Origin: Antedon bifida
Lineage: Eukaryota; Echinodermata; Crinoidea; Comatulida; Antedonidae
Assembly: GCA_963402885.1 (NCBI GenBank)
Contig: OY727094.1
Location: 9,240,501 to 9,304,500, forward strand
Length of the DNA: 64,000 nucleotides
Reading direction: 5' to 3'
How positions within the stretch are numbered: the first letter of the stretch is position 1; every line of letters begins with the position of its first letter. The notes below the pieces were generated by a model. The model ran no database searches. It had not been told where the DNA came from and saw only the letters and a list, made by a program, of their open reading frames with translations. Shown here piece after piece: positions 47,039-59,800 of this stretch. Made by a program: the position numbers and the translations under genes.

Positions 47039-48354
47039 CTTGCCTCTGATGGCGGAGGGCAGAAGTTTTCCGGGTGCTGTACTCCTGCCGACTGCTGCAT
47101 AGCTGGTTGTGTGGTTCGCTGTTGCTGCATGGTTTTCTGAGATGAATAGTTCATCTGCGGCTGGTAAGTTGCCTGTGGCTGACCAGTTAGTGGTGGTTGG
47201 TATGTTGGTCTAGGTTGATTGACTACCTGTGGCTGGTAAGTTGTCTGTGGATGACTAGTTATTGGTGGTTGGTAATTTGGTCCGGGTTGATTGACTGCCT
47301 GTGGCTGGTGCATCTGTTGAGGTGTAGGTCGAATTTGGTAGGCTCCTTGAAGTTGGGGAACTGGTGCTTGGTGGTAAGCTGGTTGAGATTTGAAGCTTGG
47401 CTGTGGTTGGTAGGATCTTTGTGAATAGGTGTCCTGTGACCAATTTGTGTTATGGCACTGGCGTTTATAATGACCTTTCTGCCCACACTCGTAGCACTTA
47501 GCATCTTTAATTGACCTGCTTTTAGTACTTGTACTCCATGGCCTATCCATTTTCTCGATCACCAACCTTAATTTGGCCATTTCATCTTTCAGGGTGTTGA
47601 CCTCTTTGGATAACTCATGACTCCCGGTTGATTGGTTGTTTTGGTCACGATGAAAAGTATTCGCCACTTGGTCAGCATGCACCTCGTATACACCATGGGA
47701 CCTTCTAGAGATTGGTTCCTGATCTTGGAAAAAATCAAGTGCACTTCTACGCATTTCCATAAACGTCCTGCCCCTGCAATCAATTTCTATTCGCCGCAAC
47801 TCCCGCTGCACCCATTTTTCGCGGACACCTCTAACCAGTCTTTCTTTCAGAGTATTATCTTTTAGTCTTGCCATTGCAGTTCTTTCACCAGCATCTGTCG
47901 TTGCTGTTTCCATTTTTCCATACAGTCTCATTAGTGCTAAACTAAACTCTGCCAGGCTTTCTCCATCTTGTTGTACACGATTATGTAGAGTCTCACTCAA
48001 CGAGGCATTTGTCTCAAGTGGACCAAAACGTTCTTTCAACACATTGATTATTCGCTCATGGTTGCTTCGCACATCAACCCCATAACACATCAGTTCTTCT
48101 TTAGCACTTCCACCTAAATGGTCCAACAAGGCTTGAGCTTTCTTGGCATCTGCCAGTCCATACTGATTTGCGTAGGCTGAGAAATCTTCCAGCCACTCAG
48201 TCAACGAAGGTTCGTTGGTTGCCTTGGAACCTCTAAACTTGGTCAACTTGATTCCAGGATGAACATGATGGACGTTGATGCCTTGAAGTGCAGTTGCTAT
48301 TGTTTGTAAAATCTCCTGTGTAGAAGGACCTTCTCCGTTTTCCATAGCCATCAT
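47032..48354 (-). CDS. gag: Retrotransposon gag with CCHC zinc knuckle
   Basis: A 440-residue open frame: an N-terminal capsid-like region (LTEWLEDFSAYANQYG, LKERFGPLETNASL), a CCHC zinc knuckle (CYECGQKGHYKRQC) around residue 290, then a long Pro/Gln/Tyr-rich tail with repeats of YQPP and YQPQ. Gag packages element RNA and builds the particle. An intact frame next to an intact protease-RT agrees with the identical LTRs. The start at 48354 has a second methionine two codons later and another shortly after, so the exact start is uncertain. Confidence 0.9.
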   Translation of the reverse strand: MMAMENGEGPSTQEILQTIATALQGINVHHVHPGIKLTKFRGSKATNEPSLTEWLEDFSAYANQYGLADAKKAQALLDHLGGSAKEELMCYGVDVRSNHERIINVLKERFGPLETNASLSETLHNRVQQDGESLAEFSLALMRLYGKMETATTDAGERTAMARLKDNTLKERLVRGVREKWVQRELRRIEIDCRGRTFMEMRRSALDFFQDQEPISRRSHGVYEVHADQVANTFHRDQNNQSTGSHELSKEVNTLKDEMAKLRLVIEKMDRPWSTSTKSRSIKDAKCYECGQKGHYKRQCHNTNWSQDTYSQRSYQPQPSFKSQPAYHQAPVPQLQGAYQIRPTPQQMHQPQAVNQPGPNYQPPITSHPQTTYQPQVVNQPRPTYQPPLTGQPQATYQPQMNYSSQKTMQQQRTTQPAMQQSAGVQHPENFCPPPSEARW

Positions 48355-48475
48355 AAATAGTATATAATATGATTATGTAAAAAGTATAGGTCTTCCATAA
48401 ACTGAGGCTGCTTCCTTGAATAACGTACTTTTTACCTTTATCTTGTCTTGTGTTCAATCCCACTTCTGACACCAC

Positions 48476-48684
48476 TGTAAAAGGCTCTGCCCTCCCTAAC
48501 TTGTGTGGGATTGCGGTTGACACGTGCAATAATACCAGGTAACTCGTCTGAACAAACATTTATTGGCAATAAAACAGGCAAGCAAAACAGCCTCAGTTTA
48601 TGGCAGTTTAATTAATTAATTACAAATTCTTAGCATTTATTGTATTTGCTTTAGCCAGGAGAACACTACTCTCCTTGCCAGTCA
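48476..48684 (-). repeat. 5' LTR of the gypsy-type element
   Basis: 209 bp with TG...CA ends. Followed inward on the minus strand by the putative primer-binding site and then the gag leader. Confidence 0.92.
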
Positions 48685-48805
48685 CCCAGGCCAAAAAGAG
48701 AGATGTCTCCTTGGATACAGCTCTCTAGGCTTGGGTGTCCAGCAGGGTTCCCATCCCCCATGGACTATTCCATTATCACAAAATCAAACAAAATCACTGA
48801 ACCAT
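48685..48805. other. Unexplained 121-bp segment between LTR and minisatellite
   Basis: This sequence (starting cccaggccaaaaagagagat) is neither LTR nor 71-bp repeat and has no counterpart on the other side of the retrotransposon. It may be part of the original array flank, or a trace of rearrangement that would also account for the absent target duplication. Confidence 0.6.
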
Positions 48806-49150
48806 AACATTAACACAGGCGTTTTGTGTAGTGTGCACACTAGAGTGTGTAAACTCTGGAGTACAACACACACCAGGGCGTTAACACAGGCGTTTTGTGT
48901 AGTGTGCACACTGGTGTGTGTAAACTCTGGAGTACAACACACACCAGGGCGTTAACACAGGCGTTTTGTGTAGTGTGCACACTAGAGTGTGTAAACTCTG
49001 GAGTACAACACACACCAGGGCGTTAACACAGGCGTTTTGTGTAGTGTGCACACTGGTGTGTGTAAACTCTGGAGTACAACACACACGAGGGCGTCAACAC
49101 AGGCGTTTTGTGTGGTATCCACACTGGTGTGTGTAAACTCTGTAGTATTG
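48806..49150. repeat. 71-bp minisatellite, right block
   Basis: Nearly five more units of the same repeat in the same orientation and phase family as the left block, ending in a degenerate unit near 49,150. Confidence 0.92.
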
Positions 49151-49470
49151 CTAGGCCTTGTTCAAGGGCTATACAGTAACTGTGTCAGACACCGATGGAT
49201 TGCATTGAACACGTAAATATAACAAAAACAATAAATATATTAAACAAGTTAATTAAAAAGACTTGGAAGTAAGTGGATGACAACAAAAATGTGGAGAGAT
49301 AACATCAAGAAATATTTGGGAAATTCAAACTTGAAACAAGTGTCAGGTCAGCAATGGATGGCATCCTGAAGTATCCCTTAAAAGGAGTTGATCTACTCTA
49401 CAGTATAACATGGTTGGAAGTTATCAGACTCTAAATAATAGATTGTAACAATCATATAGTGTGTTATTCT
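49151..49470. other. Spacer between the two minisatellites
   Basis: No gene or repeat recognised. Confidence 0.4.
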
Positions 49471-50150
49471 TTTTTATTCTCTCAATAATATTTAGGGTAC
49501 AGCTCTAGTAGGCTACAGTACTGGTGAAAACTGTGTCCATTTCTGTAATGATGTAGTCCTTGTGGTTTTTTTATTCTCTCAATAATATTTAAGGTACAGC
49601 TCTAGTAGGCTATAGTACTGGTGAAAACTGTGTCCATTTCTGTAATGATGTAGTCCTTGTGGTTTTTTTATTCTCTCAATAATATTTAGGGTACAGCTCT
49701 AGTAGGCTATAGTACTGGTGAAAACTGTGTCCATTTCTGTAATGATGTAGTCCTTGTGGTTTTTCCATTCTCTCAATAATATTTAAGGTACAGCTCTCGT
49801 TGGCTACAGTACTGGTGAAAACTGTGTCCATTTCTGTAATGATGTAGTCCTTGTGATTTTTTTATTCTCTCAATAATATTTAGGGTACAGCTCTAGTAGG
49901 CTACAGTACTGGTGAAAACTCTGTCCATTTCTGTAATGATGTAGTCCTTGTGGTTTTTTAATTCTCTCAATAATATTTAGGGTACAGGTCTAGTAGGCTA
50001 CAGTATTGATGAAAACTGTGTCCATTTCTGTAATGATGTAGTCCTTGTGTTTTTTATTCTCTCAATAATATTTAGGGTACAGCTCTAGTAGGCTACAGTG
50101 CTGGTGAAAACTATATTCATTTCTGTAATGATGTAGTCCTTTTCCTCTAT
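49471..50150. repeat. 97-bp minisatellite, about seven copies
   Basis: Units start at ttattctctcaataatattt (49,476, 49,573, 49,670 and so on, 97 bp apart) and include gtacagctctagtaggcta and ctgtaatgatgtagtccttg. Divergence between units is low. The array lies immediately downstream of the SLC6 gene. Confidence 0.92.
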
Positions 50151-50568
50151 TGTCTTGACCTTTACATGAACTTTGGTCCAGATCCATTTTATGTAGACAC
50201 TAGACTTCCTTTGTCGCATCATCAGCTTTTCATGTTCTTATTCTGTTTAAAAGTAAACAAAGAAACACAATAATTTACTTTAATTAATTAAACATTCCCT
50301 TTTCAAACATTTTGTCATTTACACCACCAAGTGACACAACACTGATGTTAATCTATTGAATTACTTAATAAGACAATAAATAATAGCTTATTTTTCAAGC
50401 TTAAAATGTGTTAAAAAATGAAAAATGTGTTTCAGTGAAGCTCTCTGCTGTGATCATTCTTCAAAATGCTAATAGTCGAAAAGTTTTGGTTAGTATCACT
50501 TGTGGTAGGATCACTGACGATACACTCAACATTTATATAATATAACATAATATTTCCTTACCATATAA

Positions 50569-50658
50569 TTTTGAAGCCTCCGATTGTCCCATGCACGCCT
50601 CTGCTTCAAGTAGGGTCATGTGAGGCTTTGTTAGCCTCTGTAGAGCTACTTGTTTGGC
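50569..50658 (-). other. Candidate alternative 3' exon
   Basis: The minus strand has a long pyrimidine tract and TTGATTAG acceptor, then one open frame (AKQVALQRLTKPHMTLLEAE...) ending at a GTAAGG donor. The other two frames contain stops. A further acceptor near 50,245 would add a residue and a stop. Joining it to the SLC6 frame needs a weak GTCAGG donor in exon 13, so it could be an alternative C-terminus or part of another transcript. Confidence 0.35.
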
Positions 50659-50800
50659 CTAATCAAGTAGAACAGAGAGAAAAAAAGCATTAATCATTAA
50701 ACAATATTTATTTGTTCATAGTACACAACAGTGTTACATCAATATTACTGTAGAATTATTCAGAATTTATTTTATTTACTACAGCTGTTGAAAGGGTTTT

Positions 50801-53800
50801 TCATGAACCAATATTTTTCAAGACACAGATGCAAATTTTCCCTTTTGACTCATCTTTATTATACCTATCATTATTTAGATAACTAGCAGTAATTTCTGTA
50901 TTACAATTATAATATAATATATTCTTATCCTTTTCCTGTTCAACCAGATCTGCTATGGTGGAAACTGAACTTTCAGATGTCCTGACCAATGCTTGATGTT
51001 TGTCCTCAGGGGCGGATCTAGGATTTTTATAAAGTGGTCCCCAATCTTCCGCTGGAGAGCTGATGAGTTTTAGTCGCTGAAATTAATCAATTAAAAACTA
51101 AAATTAGATGTAGTACTTCTCAGAGATGTATTTCATAAATCTATGTTATTTTTTGTACATTTTTTTTATATTTAAATTTAAATTCCAAAACAAATCTATC
51201 ATGTGTTTAGACAAATTACTAAGAGTATAACCATAAGCAAATTCTGCAACCCTGTTCACGGGCATATACACCCACAGACATATACACAAGATGCTCTACA
51301 AAAAGTCTAAAGCTCTGTCTACACTATCAAACTAGTATGTGTCTAAATATGGTAGTAATATGACATCATCATGTCCATATATTTTTTTTTCACATAAAGT
51401 TTGATAGTGTAAACAGAGCTTTATATTACAAGTCTTTGGGAGTGGAATTGTTTTTTGCCGTGAGAAAAAAATCTCAACATCTGATCCCTAGGTATAGTAG
51501 CAGATCATCTAATCCACCCAGCTACATACAGATGAAATGATATCTGATTCGATACCAAATGTTTTTTTTCTACTTACTTGAAGGAATGTGCCTGGTGCAT
51601 TACGCAGCTCTACAATGATGAAGATTGGAACCAGAATTATGGTGGAGCCTGTAATGAGCCATCCAATTGTATGTGCCCAGGTTGGAAAGCCTCCGTTGTA
51701 AGATGGAGCATTCCAGTTGACAAAGCTGTACACTTGTACAAACTGTAAAATCAACATATTTCTCAGTCATAGACTTAAGTTAATAAAACAGTCAGTCGAC
51801 TGCATTAACACAATCATAGAAAAGCCAAGTGGTCAAGGAATCTCCAAATGGAGGGCCTGCATGCCCCAGCATTATTTTTTCTCCTATCAAGTCAAGTCAT
51901 GACAGAAATCATGAATAGTTCATGATATTAATTATGGCATAAACTATGACATTATAGGGGGTTCTATATAAGTATAGATATCAAATCAATCAAATAGTTT
52001 GTGTCAACAAGTTTCGCCAAGACAAATGTGGTGTAGGCTTCAGTCTAAGGAACTGGAGCCCTGGGTTCAATGCCCATCAACATCATCTGTGTTTTTTAAT
52101 GGTTGAGATTTTGAAAATAATTAGGCTCATGCATTATTCATAATTTCTCTAACCTGATGGGAAGGGGGGGATCACCAAACATGTCTGCAGAAATTGGCGA
52201 ATTAATTAAAGTTTACTCACACTAAGCAGAGCTGGTGTGATAAAGCACCAACAGACACGCCAGTAATTGAAGAGTTTGTTGTTAACTCTTGCAGAACCAA
52301 TCATCGTGGAGATGTCTTCCTTGAATCTGTCATAGCCATACACCCAGGATACAATTATGCATTCCATGGAGGCAAAGGTCAACATGACAAAGCTAGCTGA
52401 GTATGAGTCTAATAGACTCACCCAGTATACTCCAGCCTGTAAAGAGAAATCATTTAAGCATCCTGATAATCATGGGAGTTATATATTAAATATTTCAAGT
52501 GATCTCCTGTCTACACCTAAAGGTAAAATTTCTCACAATTCTTTTTCTCTCTTTTAGGCTCTACTACTACTCTTTTGGTTAAGCTATTTTTAACAGACTA
52601 ATTATATTATGTTAACACTTCCCTCGTTTGTAAAAATTCAAAATACCTCAGTGACACAGATGAGTGAGGCGAGGCACATCATTGTACAGCTAGCTAAGAG
52701 AACCTTTGGTTTGTTCCTCCTCAGATTTGGAAAGAAATCCGTAATAAATGTCATAACGGTCTCCATGAGGGTGAACTAAAATCAAAATCATTGTTATAGT
52801 GCATTGGTGAAATACCATTACAATTAATACATAATATTAACAAAAGATAGGTTAATTTTATGAAAGAGGTTCCCCAAAACATAAAAGTTTGAAGTATTAA
52901 TACAATGTATCATAGAGAGAAAAAAAAGTGATTATTAAAAATATAATTTAATTTAAACCAAAAAGTTGATGCAATATAAACTTGGCCTAACCGATACAAT
53001 GGGCTTCTGAGTTGACTTTTTTTTTCTTTGAATTATGTTTCAAATATTTTTGGTCAAAGTGAATAACATTGTTATGTCGTTACAATGGCATAACATATTC
53101 AATAAGAAATTGTTTCAAAATGATAGGGATAAAATATTATCTTTATGTACATGTTTATTTTATTTTATTGCTTTCAGTGGATGTCTCTTTAACCGAATGA
53201 ATTCAACTATATAAATAAACTCTACCTGGGTGTCCAGGCCTAAGGTGAGCAGCATGAAGAAAAACAGTATTGACCAGACTGGTGCTGCAGGCAGCCTAGC
53301 AAGGGCTTCTGGGTAGGCAATAAAAGCTAGACCAAAGCCTACACAAAAAAAAATATTTAGTAGTTTTTACATATTGTTTTGAAACCACAACAAAATGTAT
53401 GTTTTGGTCATCAGGAATCGTCTGCCTTTACACATTAGAAACGATTGATTTTGTAATACTCCCTCTTTCTTGACCACCTCAAGTGATCTTATTAATTACC
53501 AGTGTTTCACAAATTTATAGCCTACAAATGTTCATACAGTACCTTGGTCTACAACTTCACTGACTTCTCGTCCCAGTTCATTAGCCATAAAGCCAAGGAT
53601 GGAAAAGATAACAATTCCAGCGAACACACTGGTCATACAATTGGCTAGGCCTATGAATACGGCGTCACTGTAAAGGTAATCTTATTAATTACTGTCATGG
53701 CTGTGAAAATGCTAAATTATCACTATATATATTATTATTAGCATTATCATTATATAATTTTATCATGTAATAAAAAAGTTTGCATGGTGAAAAAACAATT

Positions 53801-56800
53801 TGAAAAAATTTCTGACATCGAAAACCAACTATGTTGTTTATGTACTCATAACGTGATATTAGAATGTGTTTTTCAGCTCCCACCCATGACCCAGTTTTGA
53901 TGGATTTTAGGTCCACATAACAACGACCGATGACACATCAGGTTGGCATTGGTCTTTGCAAAACGAAAGCTTCCTGTCAGATTCCGTCAATAGAATATTT
54001 CTTCAAAGTTAATAGTATTTTTCTAAATGCTGCTGAATAGATATTGGTTCCAACCAGATGGTCAAATTTTATTTGCTTTTGTCAATTTTAACAAATACAA
54101 AATATTTTAGTTTAAAATATAAAACAGTATTTCACTTACAAGTAGCAGTTGTTGTGAAACCTGTTGTATGAAGACAATGTCAGTAATCCCCCAAATGATG
54201 TACTAAGGGAGAAGAAAATCTGAATTGCTGCGTCCAGCCATACCTAAAAAAATGAAATGGTGATTATTTGTATTTGTGCAAGTGCCATCTTCATCTTATT
54301 TTAAATAATTATGTTCAAGTAAGAAAATAAAATGTTTATTTGAAATTGAAAGGTCAGACAGCACCATGGCTTCATTCTGACAAAGAACCAGAACATCATT
54401 GTTGTAACCCCTTACTGGGTTCTCTCTAATGAGCACACAAGCTGTGTGTACCTCCTGTGTGTACCTCCATTTTTAAGTCATTATTAATAGAAAGAGTTGT
54501 TCCACCACCAGAACTATGTATGAGGAGAGCTCCAAACTGGGCCTGCATTAAAGTGTTTCTTTCTATATTTGATAATTAGCAGGATTACTCAAAAAGTTAT
54601 TGTTGAATTTTTATATGATTTTAAAGGATGGTTTCATAGCTGTATGGGAATACATGATTTAAGTATATGCCTAGACGGAGGTCTGCGCTCTCTGAGTGCC
54701 TTTCTAGTTGTTTATAAACCACATCAAAACAATACTGTAATAAAATAGCACCATCATAAAAGCATGAAACATGCATTAGTAGTGTCACTAATACTAAATA
54801 GTTGGTTGGTTTGTTCTAAATTCTAAGGTAATTTCTAAATTCAGTACTTAGTACTACTAGTACTACAAGATGAATATTTACAACCATAAACGTTGACAGC
54901 AGGTTAGTTATAATCAGATAACATTACCCAATGTATCACATATTTTACACAATAAATATAGATAGGTTGTGAAACGTCTCTGTTATATTAACAAGTAAGT
55001 CCAGTTGAATAGATTTATCCTTTTAAACTTAATACTACCTGGATGAATGACAATATCCACACCCACAATAATATAGAGGTATACCTCCCTGATTTAACAA
55101 ACTTACTTTTGGTTCATAGAGGATTTCCCAGCGTGGGGTGAGGAAGAACATGATGCCATTGTAACTACCTTCCAATGTCAGTCCAAGTATCAAGAAAAGT
55201 ACCAATACAATGTATGGGAATGTCGCTGTAAAGTACACCACCTATATAAAACAAGACACTCAAACATTAACAATTTATTGGTAGCTATACTATAAAATTG
55301 AATACAGTACATATTTCAGTTGTTGCTACTACCACTAGTCAATAAACTCAATAGCTAAACATGCAATTTATACCAAGTCACACCTATAGAAATCTCATTG
55401 TCAAATCTTAAATTTAAAAAAAGTGCATGTTTTAAGACACACAAAATGACTCAGCCAAATTGTTTAATAAAGAGAGAGGAGTTGCCTATCATTTTAGAAT
55501 TTTTAGTCTTTGTAACTAATTGTATTTCCTGTCACCCTTTGGTGTTCGTACTTTGTTTAGTTGTTAATGTGACTCATTTGATCTTGAGAATGGTTCCATG
55601 ATGGTTCCGAAACGTCTTTTTTTTTTGTCATTACATTTTATTTTAAAGTTATATGGTAAATGTCTCTTAATTTATAAGTTTAAATCAACGAAGAAAAGCA
55701 CAGAATCATGCATTCAATTTAAATTAGCATGGACAAATTGTCTGTATTGAGAGATTAATTTAAAGATCTTCTTTGATATAAATTGAAATATTTTGCATTG
55801 CTTACTTTTCCTGAAGATTTAATGCCTTTTTGAAGACAGAAATAGATGATGATCCAAGCAAAGACAAGACAGCTTAGTAATGGCCAAACAACAGTGCCTA
55901 ATTCACCAATCCCAGAGGCCTCATGCAGGACAGCATTCCTAAAATAAAAATAGTGAGTTTTTGCAACCATTTGACATTACAAAACTGCTCCCCGTTTCAA
56001 TTCATCAAAGTTGATTTTATCAATGTATTGTAAAACGGCTAATGTTCATAAGTACAATGAACATACCTAGCCGTCAAATTTTAGAAAGCATTCTCGTAAA
56101 AGTACATGTTTAGAGTTACTCTGTGGTATCACTGATTAAACAGTAATCTAATCAGACATCATTTTTCAACTCTTTATAAAATAAAACTATAAAATTACTT
56201 GAAATACTCTTCGCTGGGAAGTTTCCGTTTTGACTTCAATGGATCGATGTAGTTACTTAGATCTATTTCTCCTAGTGTGTCGAGTCCAATATTGTAAAAT
56301 TCAAGTTGTTCTTCTGAAAGGGAGTCGACACCAACGCATGTGTTGTTCACCGTCATGATCTTGTTACCAGTGCTCAGACACTCGTCGTAGATGCCGTTAC
56401 ACATGTCCGTGTTCCAAGGGTTGTTACATCCGATCCAGGGCAGTTTGTTGGTGAATGAAGCAAACATGTAATACAATATGTACGTTATAATCACATTGTA
56501 GTAAATGGCGATAAAAGTTGAAATCATCACCATTCCGTAACCCATTCCTATACATGACAAACAAAATTTAAAAATAAGTATAAAAATAATGATTCTTCAG
56601 GAATCAAAAATAGGAAACCATAGAGAGACCATAGCCTATAAAAGATTTCTGGAGTGGACTTACGAATTCCAAGTGAATAATGATATTAATAATTATGTTA
56701 GTCTTAACGCCTAATACAATGTTTCTAAGCACTTTACACACAAAAATTATCCATAAAATAGCCTAAAATAACCAACAAAAAAAAAAGAAGAAAAGCAGAG

Positions 56801-59800
56801 GAACCATTTACACCACTCTGTTATCCAGCACTTTGAAGGTCCCATATGAGAGCTCGCTGGAACAGTATTCACTGGAGCTCGAGAATAAAGAATTAACAAA
56901 ATACATTCATATAGTAAAAAAAGGACTAAAATATTTTATACAAAATTGGCAAAATTTATAAACAGATTTTAAATGAGTTTCCAGTGATGGTGCAGTAACA
57001 TTCAATAATATTCAAACTAACATGTGAAACGATAAAATGACACTATCTTTGAGAGTAACAAACAATTAGTGGTTAATTTAGAGGACAATTCTATTAAGAC
57101 ACTTTCCCATGACATGAACAAGGGAAATATATTGTGTTTTACCACTTCAACCAACCCATAATCAAGATACACTTCTATTAAGGGGACACTTTTTGGTCCC
57201 AAAGGGTGTCCCCTTAATAGGGGTTCTACTATAATACTATTTAGTATCTAGGTTAAACTCCAAAATTCATTAATATACTGTAATATAATTTTGTGTTCAG
57301 TTACTAATTGTAGTATTGAAAACAAATTGAAACCAGTTTTCTGTTTGTTCATTTTGTTGCTGTAGTTAAACGTGTCTGTTAAATTAAATGTAGTGTTGTT
57401 TTTATTCATTATTTAGAGTTTTGGATTTCAAACCATCATTTTTTTGATCTACAAAGAAAAGTTTAACGACCTACAGGAGTGGGAAAAAAATAGAAAAATA
57501 CATAAGACCGAACTGGACTTTAACTTTCTCCAAAATTGCAAAAGGTTCAGAGTTTATTCAAAACTGAATTTACCTCTAAACATTGGCGATATCCTCCAGA
57601 CAGTTGCTGGTCCACTGCTGGAGTACTGTCCAAGGCAAAGCTCCATGAAGAACATGGGAAGTCCAGCTAACAACAGCATGGTTGCATAAGGTATAAGGAA
57701 TGCACCTAAAATGATACATGATTTTTATATACATGTTCTCATCACACAGTCTGTAGTGTGCAATAATAAGATGAACATTTTACTTTAAAGATATATTGTC
57801 CCTTGAAGCAGAAAAAACAAAGGCCAAAAGATTCTAAATTTAATTTGGCCATATCAAATAATATTAAAGTTATTCACTTTAAGTAGAAAAAAAAAACAAG
57901 TTTACGTAAAATTAACAGGTAAATTAATTTCATTACATTTGTCTGGAAAATCGTCGCGAGCGAAAGTAAACAAAACAAATATTTCAAACCATGATTATAC
58001 ATTATGCATGATGCTAATTAGGATTGGTTACAACTCGTCACAGTTGAGAAGGTGTTTTCACATAGATCGCGTGGAAGTTTTACGATTATGCATACAGAGT
58101 AGCCAAACAAGCGTGTTCGCATTATGAGATATGTTTTGATCGAAAACTTTGACTGGAAGCCAAAGTTATATTTTGAACAAAAAAACATCTGTATTTCAGT
58201 TAAATGATTTTTTTTTCAACTAATTTTTGGTGAAAGTTAATACTTCAAAATGACCCACTTTTTTTCAAAATCTTTTTTTATATTTTTTGGGAATTAATCA
58301 AAGAGACAATACATCTTTAATCATATGATTTAATAATTATGATGTGATTATGAAAATATAATAAAATAATAATCAGACCAGAGCAATATAGATGAAAACA
58401 ATATCAAATACTTGATCTGCATAGTAATTTTTCTTAAACCATTCAAAATAATTAATTTTCAAACTGAAACCGTTAACTGTTTCTTTTGTCTTTTTAATGT
58501 GAAATAATAATGTTTGTGTTGTTTTTTTTACAGTGAATAACTTTATTAAAACTGCAAAATGTCCTACCTATTTAAAGTCTGATTTTATTAATATTCATTT
58601 TTCATGTTATTGTGACAATACAATAGATTTAATTTAGAGATATCCATAATTTTTGCTCAGAAAAAAAGAAATGAAATGTTCAGAAGTCTTAATTAAGGCG
58701 AACATATGGTAGGCCTCTAGAAGACCTAGGCCTAGCCTACGCCACATTTTATGTAGACTGCATAGAATAGTATTTAGTACTTATATAGTCTATACTATAG
58801 TCTAGGGTTATAGGCCTAGGCCTGCCCTAGTGGTACAGTAGCGAAGCCTTCAAAACATGCACTTTTATGTTATCTCTAATCTAGGCCTAGGCTATAGGCC
58901 TATCAATATTTAATACTAATGATGTTTAAAAAGATAAAGATTTTAAACAATAAACACAAACAATTAAGAATCTTACCACCACCATTTTCATAACACAAGT
59001 AAGGGAATCTCCATATATTCCCTAACCCAACAGCATACCCCAGACAAGACAACAGAAAATCTGTTTTCTTATCCCATGTGCCTCTACTTGAGGTGCTGTT
59101 TTCACTACTAGAACTACTACTTTGTCCTTCTTCAAAAAGACTCTTGTCTTTTGGGTCTGATGAGGAATCACTCTCAGTCTCATTCTCAATTTTAAGGGTG
59201 CATGCATCCCCCACAGATGTGCTTTCTTGAGATAGGCCTAGGCCTACATCACCCTCTGATTGAGATTCGATGTCCTCAATGTTATCAATCTGCACAAATA
59301 GATTAAAAAAAATACATCATAATTAGGCCTAACCTAAACCATTACTAGGCCTAGGCCTGTCGACGGGTTATGTTCTCTCTCCCACCACCTCCTCTCTCGC
59401 CTACCACTCGTCGTCGTGTCATCGTGAAGGAAAACTAATATGAGATGATCCCCAAAATAATATGAAATCGGACATCAGACTGAAGCTTATTGGTTAAAAG
59501 TAGACGCCGCCTCACACGTCACACACAACCGCCAACTGTTGTCAAGACAGAACCTGCGCTGTTGTTATGTGCAGATGACATATTTGCGTTATTATTGTCT
59601 TATATATTTTTTTCTTTTTTTTGTTTTACAAATAATAATTATAGCAATAGAGAGATAATGCAAAATTACTAAAAGTTATAGCTAAAGCCTTATACTAAAT
59701 AGTATGTGATAAACTTAAATATTTCTCTCCGAGTTGTTGACACATGTAGGCCTACGTGATACACCCAACCCAAATCACACATTGCGCGCGGACCTTATTT

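Larger units (their letters stand above)
44254..48684 (-). mobile_element. Ty3/gypsy-type LTR retrotransposon lacking integrase
   Basis: Two direct 209-bp repeats, 44254-44462 and 48476-48684, are identical over their full length and have TG...CA ends. They flank gag and pol on the minus strand. Just inside the 5' LTR lies TGGTGTCAGAAGTGGGA, placed as a primer-binding site. A short purine run (AAAGGG) precedes the 3' LTR. The element sits inside the 71-bp minisatellite, which resumes at about 48,806. No integrase domain is present, and no clear target-site duplication was found. Identical LTRs imply recent insertion, presumably with integrase supplied by a relative. Confidence 0.92.

Noticed and set aside
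57444-57689. 81-codon plus-strand frame
   Set aside because: Overlaps SLC6 exon 3 on the other strand; antisense shadow.
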